Assembly: GCA_030837935.1 (NCBI GenBank) | Contig: JAUQXU010000387.1 | Span: 1-17,860, forward strand | DNA from: Candidatus Brocadia sp. | GTDB taxonomy: Bacteria; Planctomycetota; Brocadiia; Brocadiales; Brocadiaceae | Direction of reading: 5' to 3' | Length of the DNA stretch: 17,860 nt | Part shown: in pieces, positions 13,531-17,860 of the stretch | Numbering within the stretch: position 1 is the first letter of the stretch | Layout: every line of letters begins with the position of its first letter | Notes under the pieces: generated by a model | What the model saw: the letters and a program-made list of their open reading frames with translations, nothing else | What the model was told of the DNA's origin: nothing | Databases searched by the model: none | Program-made: the position numbers and the translations under genes

Positions 13531-14916
13531 TCAATTTTTTATTTTAACTTCTATACCTTTTCCCATTCTCTTATTAGTTATGTAAACCGTCCAAAGTAAA
13601 CCAGAAGCAAACCATAGCAATTTATTGCCGGGCACATCAAAACTAATCATGGAATTTATAAAACAATAAACAAAAATCAAACTAGCCCATATTAGAATTA
13701 AATTGTCTTTTGTTAAAGGTTTTCGTGTATTGATAACAGCAAAGACTACTTTAATATTAAAAAAAAGGAAAATACCAATGGTAATTAACCCAAGAACACC
13801 AAATTCCAAAATCATTTCTAAAATGAGATTATGGGGATAACTACGGACGTCTGCTAAATAATATAGATGTGAAAATCCTCCTGTACCCAAGCCTTTTAAG
13901 AAATGCGTTTTGATGGCTTGCATAGTTACCCGCATTATCTCCATCCTTCCGCCTTGGTAGTTCATATCTAGCTGATGACCTCTCCCTTGTAACATTTCCA
14001 AATAACGATCCTGGGCTACAGGAGGAAGTTGCGAAAAAAACAAATAGAAAACAACTCCAAGTACAAACAAAATCAGGATTTTTTTGTAATGAGGTGCTTT
14101 TGAGACAGAATAAAGATAAAGAACAAAGGTTAAAAAAAGGGAAAATGTGGGACCCCTTTCCGATGTGTTCAGTAATAAGAAGAGTAATCCGATAACAGAA
14201 ATCAGAAAAAAAAACTTTTGCATTTTCGAGTGAGAAATTTCAATTAACAGAATCAAAGCTAAGATAAAAACCCCCAAACTATAGGCCAAGCCAACAGGAT
14301 CACCTTCATCTGTTGCTGTAAGAATTGGAATACTGAATTGATCTATTCCCAACGATCCCTTCAAAAATGAAGGCAAGAAAAAAAAACCGATAAGAGAATA
14401 TATAACACCCAGGAAGGCAGCCGTATATACGATTCTGACCAACCTCTCTTTTTCTCCTAAAAACGATATTAAACCAAACATTATCAGGAGGTTATAGAGT
14501 ACATAAGCCTGAGCTTTCCAATAACCATACTCTGGCGAAGGTGTCCACGTTAGTCCTAAAAGAAAAAGAATCCCAATTCCGGTACTAACAATAGGTAAAG
14601 CGCCCAAACGAATCCCAGTTTTCTTTCTTAAAACAAAAAACATGAGCATTGCGGCTAATAAAAGTGCAATGGGTAATGCCCTTAATCCTGAAGGCACACC
14701 TAAGCTATCAAAGATTGGGTCAATGAAACCGAGAGAAGTGGCGTAAAAAACAAGACCCACTTCAGGATATATAACAAAAAGAGGGAGAACCACCATTATC
14801 CCCACGAGGGCTATGAAATAAATAGGTTTTAAAAACAGTATAGACCCGGCAAAGAATAGCGCCAATAAAACAGGAGCACTGTATAGTAGTATTTTTGATT
14901 GTTGGATACGTAACAT
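13531..14916 (-). CDS. O-antigen ligase / Wzy-type polymerase (PF04932-like)
   Basis: The 461-residue integral membrane protein has about 11-12 hydrophobic segments spread over its length. A large loop between residues about 295 and 365 carries the family signature: GGRMEIMRVTMQAIKTHFLKGLGTGG followed by RSYPHNLILEMILEFGVLGL. Residues matching the catalytic Arg/His of WaaL and Wzy are present (R324, H362), as is R254 in NTSERGP. It should polymerise lipid-linked repeat units or ligate the finished chain on the periplasmic face. Sequence alone does not separate ligase from polymerase. Because no other such gene is in the window, it is probably the polymerase of this locus. It lies 53 bases from the upstream GT4 gene and 51 from the next gene. 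Confidence 0.88.
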   Translation of the reverse strand: MLRIQQSKILLYSAPVLLALFFAGSILFLKPIYFIALVGIMVVLPLFVIYPEVGLVFYATSLGFIDPIFDSLGVPSGLRALPIALLLAAMLMFFVLRKKTGIRLGALPIVSTGIGILFLLGLTWTPSPEYGYWKAQAYVLYNLLIMFGLISFLGEKERLVRIVYTAAFLGVIYSLIGFFFLPSFLKGSLGIDQFSIPILTATDEGDPVGLAYSLGVFILALILLIEISHSKMQKFFFLISVIGLLFLLLNTSERGPTFSLFLTFVLYLYSVSKAPHYKKILILFVLGVVFYLFFSQLPPVAQDRYLEMLQGRGHQLDMNYQGGRMEIMRVTMQAIKTHFLKGLGTGGFSHLYYLADVRSYPHNLILEMILEFGVLGLITIGIFLFFNIKVVFAVINTRKPLTKDNLILIWASLIFVYCFINSMISFDVPGNKLLWFASGLLWTVYITNKRMGKGIEVKIKN

Positions 14917-14969
14917 GTTTAAGAATTATAAGGAAGCATTTCAAATATTCGTTTGTTCATAAAGAATGC

Positions 14970-16142
14970 TTAATAACCCGCAACTTCCAAAAGTACTTTT
15001 CGCCATCTTTCTTCCCAAACCTCCAACCCAAAGGCCTCTTTTGCCGTCTCATAAGCCCTCTTCATAATTTGTATTCTTAAATCAAAGTCTTTCAAAACTA
15101 GTTCCAATCCGGCTATTAATGATGAGACATCCGGCATTACCAAAATACCATTGTAGCCATTAATGATCATATTCGTAATACCGCCAACTGCTGTAGCCAC
15201 CACTACGCAACCCGCGCCCATGGCTTCAGCCACGGACAGGGATGTGCCTTCTGATGCGATCGATGGGACAACGGCAATATCGTGAGCTAAATGGATATCT
15301 AAAACTTCATGGGGAAGATACCTGGTAAAACTGACCCGTTTCTCCTTCGCAAACTGTTCCTTCAGCCATATCTCTTCCGGTCCCTCACCGGCAAAGGTGA
15401 AGCTTATCGTATCGTAACGTTGAAGAATTTCTTTGGCTGTCTCCGCCATAATATGGATTCCACGATAAGACGTGAATCGTCTGGCAAAAAGTATCCGGAC
15501 ATTATCGTTAGTTCGCCTCCTGGCAGTAATCTGCTCAGGACTGCCAATTGCTGACGCAAAATTTGGGATTACCCATATCTTCCCATTTGTTTCCACACTC
15601 CGCGTTGTCCTGTACCAGTTTAGGAAATTGTAATCAACACATACACGGTTTTGACAATTTTCAAAATCCCTTATCGCCGAACGAACAAAAAACCATTTTC
15701 CCAGTCTAGCGCCCCAGCCGGATTCAAATAATTTCTTTCTGGTCATATATCGCGTGGGGAGATCCCAGGATATCCCATGTTGTATAGCAATACACCTCCT
15801 GTTGTCATTTTTCAGGCTGAACCAGTCAGCGCCGAAAATAATAATGTCCTTTTTACAATCTAATTCCCTTTTCGCGTTCATAAATAGTTCAACCTTTTTA
15901 GACTTAAAGGTGAGCGGGGCGAGGAGGTGAGACCGATTAAAACCAGCAACCGGCACACCAACAATCTCCAAACTATTGATTGTCCTTTTGAATGGTTTGT
16001 TAGCAAATTGGAATATGACCGGATTCCATCCCATTTTCGAACAGAGCGCTCCAAGGTGTAAAAGATACGTCTCAACTCCTCCAATGAGTTGCTCTTTGCC
16101 ATCATAATCGAACAATCTGTTGTAAATAATTGCTACTTTCAT
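14970..16142 (-). CDS. GT4 family glycosyltransferase
   Basis: The 390-residue product has a GT-B fold. The N-terminal strand MKVAIIYNRLF leads to the acceptor-domain loop GGVETYLLHL (21-30), and the donor domain has VRILFARRFTSYRGIH (215-230), FTFAGEGPE (248-256) and the EX7E motif SEGTSLSVAEAMGAG (E298, E306) followed by VATAVGGITNMI. All key GT4 positions look intact. It should act on the lipid-linked chain in the cytoplasm. The gene is separated from wecB by a 330-base repeat-filled gap, so it may have its own promoter there; no strong ribosome site or promoter can be named. It runs into the polymerase gene 53 bases later. Confidence 0.9.
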   Translation of the reverse strand: MKVAIIYNRLFDYDGKEQLIGGVETYLLHLGALCSKMGWNPVIFQFANKPFKRTINSLEIVGVPVAGFNRSHLLAPLTFKSKKVELFMNAKRELDCKKDIIIFGADWFSLKNDNRRCIAIQHGISWDLPTRYMTRKKLFESGWGARLGKWFFVRSAIRDFENCQNRVCVDYNFLNWYRTTRSVETNGKIWVIPNFASAIGSPEQITARRRTNDNVRILFARRFTSYRGIHIMAETAKEILQRYDTISFTFAGEGPEEIWLKEQFAKEKRVSFTRYLPHEVLDIHLAHDIAVVPSIASEGTSLSVAEAMGAGCVVVATAVGGITNMIINGYNGILVMPDVSSLIAGLELVLKDFDLRIQIMKRAYETAKEAFGLEVWEERWRKVLLEVAGY

Positions 16143-16473
16143 TGAGTTTTTTAAGTGAAATTTAAAATTATGATTCGAGTTAGAAAGTCCCCTCTTGGGA
16201 GGGGATTTTAGGGGTGGGTAAATCGGTAATTCGCGAGATATTCACTAAGATTTCGCGACCAGGTGACCCACCCCTTACCCCTCCCAAGAGGGGAATTGTT
16301 GAGTCTCCTCCCAACAGGGGAATAATTTGTGCCATTATAAAATACGTGGATTTAAGTAAGACACGGACAAACGAAGTTTGTTCGTTTTTCCCCAAAAACC
16401 CGCTTAAATAAATGAAAATTCCTATACAATTAAATTTTTTGTAACTCCTTTATTCGTAATCGTAAATTTGCTA
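16143..16473. repeat. gene-free stretch with inverted repeat and second copy of the flanking repeat
   Basis: Positions 16188-16219 and 16266-16294 form an inverted repeat of about 29 bases (TCCCCTCTTGGGAGGGG... and its reverse, with a 3-base indel) around a 46-base loop. Each arm itself contains the palindrome CCCCTCTTGGGAGGGG. Positions 16266-16435 match 43-186 at the other end of the window, with an extra block near 16292-16318. No gene is seen. Confidence 0.8.
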
Positions 16474-17586
16474 TCATGAAAACAATGCCTCTACAATGCG
16501 TGCCGCTGCTTTTCCGTCACCATAGGGGTTTTTTGCATTAGACATTTTTTTATACACTTCTTCGTTCCGTAAAAGGTTACTAACACTCTCAACGATTTTG
16601 TTTTTATCTGTTCCTACTAAAGCAACACAACCAGCATCAATACCCTCTGGTCTTTCTGTTACTTCACGCATTACGAAAACTGGCTTGCCCAAAGATGGGG
16701 CTTCTTCCTGAATTCCACCAGAGTCGGTCAAGATTAGATATGCATGATCCATCAACCAAACGAAAGGAGCATAGGGCAACGGTTCTATTAAATGTACCCG
16801 ATCCACATTTCCTAAAATTCTATGCACAGGTTCTTTTACATTAGGATTCAAATGCACAGGATAAACAACGCAAATGTCAGAATGAAGGGAAACCAAATCA
16901 CGAATGGCAAGGCATATCTGTTCAAAAGGTTTTCCAAAACTTTCCCTTCTATGTCCGGTAACGAGAATCATTTTTTTATCATTAATTATATTTTTTAAAT
17001 CAGATGAAATATCGTGTGGATTTTCACCAACTTCCTGCCTTGCCCACAATAGGGCGTCAATAACTGTGTTACCCGTAACAAAGATTTTATTTTGTGGGAC
17101 GCCTTCTGACAACAGCGCCTGCCGGGCTCTGTTAGTAGGTGCAAAATGTAAATCAGCCATTACGGAAGTTACACGACGATTAATTTCTTCCGGGAAAGGA
17201 GCACGTTTATTATTTGTTCTGAGACCGGCTTCGATATGTCCCACATGTATTCCATGATAAAATGCTGCCAGGCTTGCAGCCATTGTTGTTGTGGTATCGC
17301 CCTGCACTAATATCCAGTCAGGTTTTACTTCACTTAACACAGGATCCAGTGAGGTCAATACTCTGGATGTTAATTGTGATAAAGACTGATTCCCTTGCAT
17401 AAGGTCTAAATCAAAATCTGGAGTTATGTCAAATAAATCAAGCACTTGATCCAGCATCTGACGATGCTGAGCAGTAACACAGACAAGGGAACGAATCGCG
17501 TTAGAATGTTTCCCTAATTCATTTATAACCGGTGCCATTTTAATGGCCTCAGGCCGGGTACCAAATATAGACAAAATGGTGAACAT
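16474..17586 (-). CDS. wecB: non-hydrolysing UDP-N-acetylglucosamine 2-epimerase
   Basis: The 370-residue product interconverts UDP-GlcNAc and UDP-ManNAc in the cytoplasm, supplying ManNAc or ManNAcA for surface polysaccharides. The full family pattern is present: FGTRPEAIKMAPV (8-20), QGDTTTTMAASLAAFY (95-110), HIEAGLRT (117-124), FPEEINRR (131-138), TGHRRESFG (210-218) and TDSGGIQEEAPSLGKPVFVMRE followed by TERPEG. Residues corresponding to the E. coli catalytic set Asp95, Glu117, Glu131 and His213 appear as D97, E119, E133 and H212. Length and start are normal for the family. It follows the partial upstream gene by 27 bases, probably in one transcript, and is cut off from the downstream glycosyltransferases by the repeat gap. 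I do not see the UDP-ManNAc dehydrogenase (wecC) next to it. Confidence 0.96.
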   Translation of the reverse strand: MFTILSIFGTRPEAIKMAPVINELGKHSNAIRSLVCVTAQHRQMLDQVLDLFDITPDFDLDLMQGNQSLSQLTSRVLTSLDPVLSEVKPDWILVQGDTTTTMAASLAAFYHGIHVGHIEAGLRTNNKRAPFPEEINRRVTSVMADLHFAPTNRARQALLSEGVPQNKIFVTGNTVIDALLWARQEVGENPHDISSDLKNIINDKKMILVTGHRRESFGKPFEQICLAIRDLVSLHSDICVVYPVHLNPNVKEPVHRILGNVDRVHLIEPLPYAPFVWLMDHAYLILTDSGGIQEEAPSLGKPVFVMREVTERPEGIDAGCVALVGTDKNKIVESVSNLLRNEEVYKKMSNAKNPYGDGKAAARIVEALFS

Positions 17587-17613
17587 AGCTAAAATAAATA
17601 TTAATTCATTTTA

Positions 17614-17860
17614 TTAAGACATATTGTTATGAGCATGCTTCTTGCCCAAGAGATGGAACATAATCTGCTTATTCCGGCACACGGTGTTCCTGCCCAATAA
17701 TGGTCTCAGCAAGTTTTTCAGATAGATATCAAACCATAAACGCCGACCATATTGACTCCAACCCTCTGACAAGAACACAATGCAATTGCATTCTCCCAGT
17801 TCATTGAAGCTATTCTCATCATACGAGTTTACGTGCTCTGTTCCAGGGCGTAAATCTTCT
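17614..17860 (-). CDS. 3' end of an unrecognised gene, cut by the window edge
   Basis: An open frame enters from beyond the right edge and ends at TAA 17614-17616, giving at least 81 residues with no stop. Visible are ECNCIVFLSEGWSQYGRR and LWFDIYLKNLLRPLLGRN, then a basic, His-rich tail (LLGKKHAHNNMS). The codon pattern is ordinary and a second TAA follows directly. I do not recognise the family from this tail. Its 27-base distance to wecB and same strand suggest membership of the same polysaccharide operon. It has no start inside the window, so the true length is unknown. Confidence 0.65.
   Translation of the reverse strand, partial: EDLRPGTEHVNSYDENSFNELGECNCIVFLSEGWSQYGRRLWFDIYLKNLLRPLLGRNTVCRNKQIMFHLLGKKHAHNNMS

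Noticed and set aside
16180..16411. Open frames on both strands in the gap beside wecB
   Set aside because: Both are translations of the G/C-rich inverted repeat and the flanking repeat, with no ribosome site.

Overview
The window holds the inner part of a surface or exopolysaccharide biosynthesis locus. Every gene I can support lies on the minus strand, so transcription runs from high to low coordinates. By eye the base composition is AT-rich (about 40% GC). The density of short dispersed repeats, the many small toxin-antitoxin-like pairs and the secreted glycosidase-like protein would fit an environmental bacterium such as an anammox planctomycete (Brocadiales). That is an inference: no ribosomal or marker gene is present to prove it.

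In the direction of transcription, the right part (17860 to 10325) carries: the 3' end of an unrecognised gene cut by the window edge; wecB (UDP-GlcNAc 2-epimerase); a 330-base repeat-filled gap; a GT4 glycosyltransferase; an O-antigen ligase/Wzy-type polymerase; two further GT4-type glycosyltransferases whose reading frames overlap at TTGA; and a class I SAM methyltransferase with an N-terminal zinc ribbon. The left part continues the pathway with a large secreted glycosidase-like protein (4465-7548), a GT2 glycosyltransferase (2807-3907) and a small PglC-like phosphoglycosyl transferase (302-955). Together these genes could make an activated N-acetyl-hexosamine, start a lipid-linked oligosaccharide, extend and modify it, polymerise or ligate it, and trim it outside the cytoplasm. 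No flippase or chain-length regulator is in the window.

Between the polysaccharide genes sit small accessory modules: a DUF7718/DUF5647 pair; a DUF433 antitoxin with a truncated DUF5615 toxin; a four-helix-bundle (S23/IVP-type) gene; a ribbon-helix-helix/PIN pair; a TumA-like antitoxin with a truncated TumE; and an intact TumA/TumE pair. Several modules are bracketed by repeats, and two carry fresh-looking truncations, so the stretch from 1 to 10324 looks like a hotspot of insertion and decay.

Four repeat families stand out. (1) Arrays with a strict 7-bp period (TAYGACT / TANGTCC heptads) occur at five places, next to small modules. (2) A CACGAAG-based repeat lies at gene ends with an 8-bp period, but inside the 1027-residue protein it has a 9-bp, frame-preserving period. 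(3) A direct repeat of about 130 bp with an internal imperfect palindrome flanks the intact TumA/TumE pair. (4) A direct repeat of about 145-170 bp occurs at both ends of the window and brackets all the polysaccharide genes except wecB. I could not identify promoters or terminators with confidence. I saw no rRNA, tRNA, CRISPR array or transposase gene.
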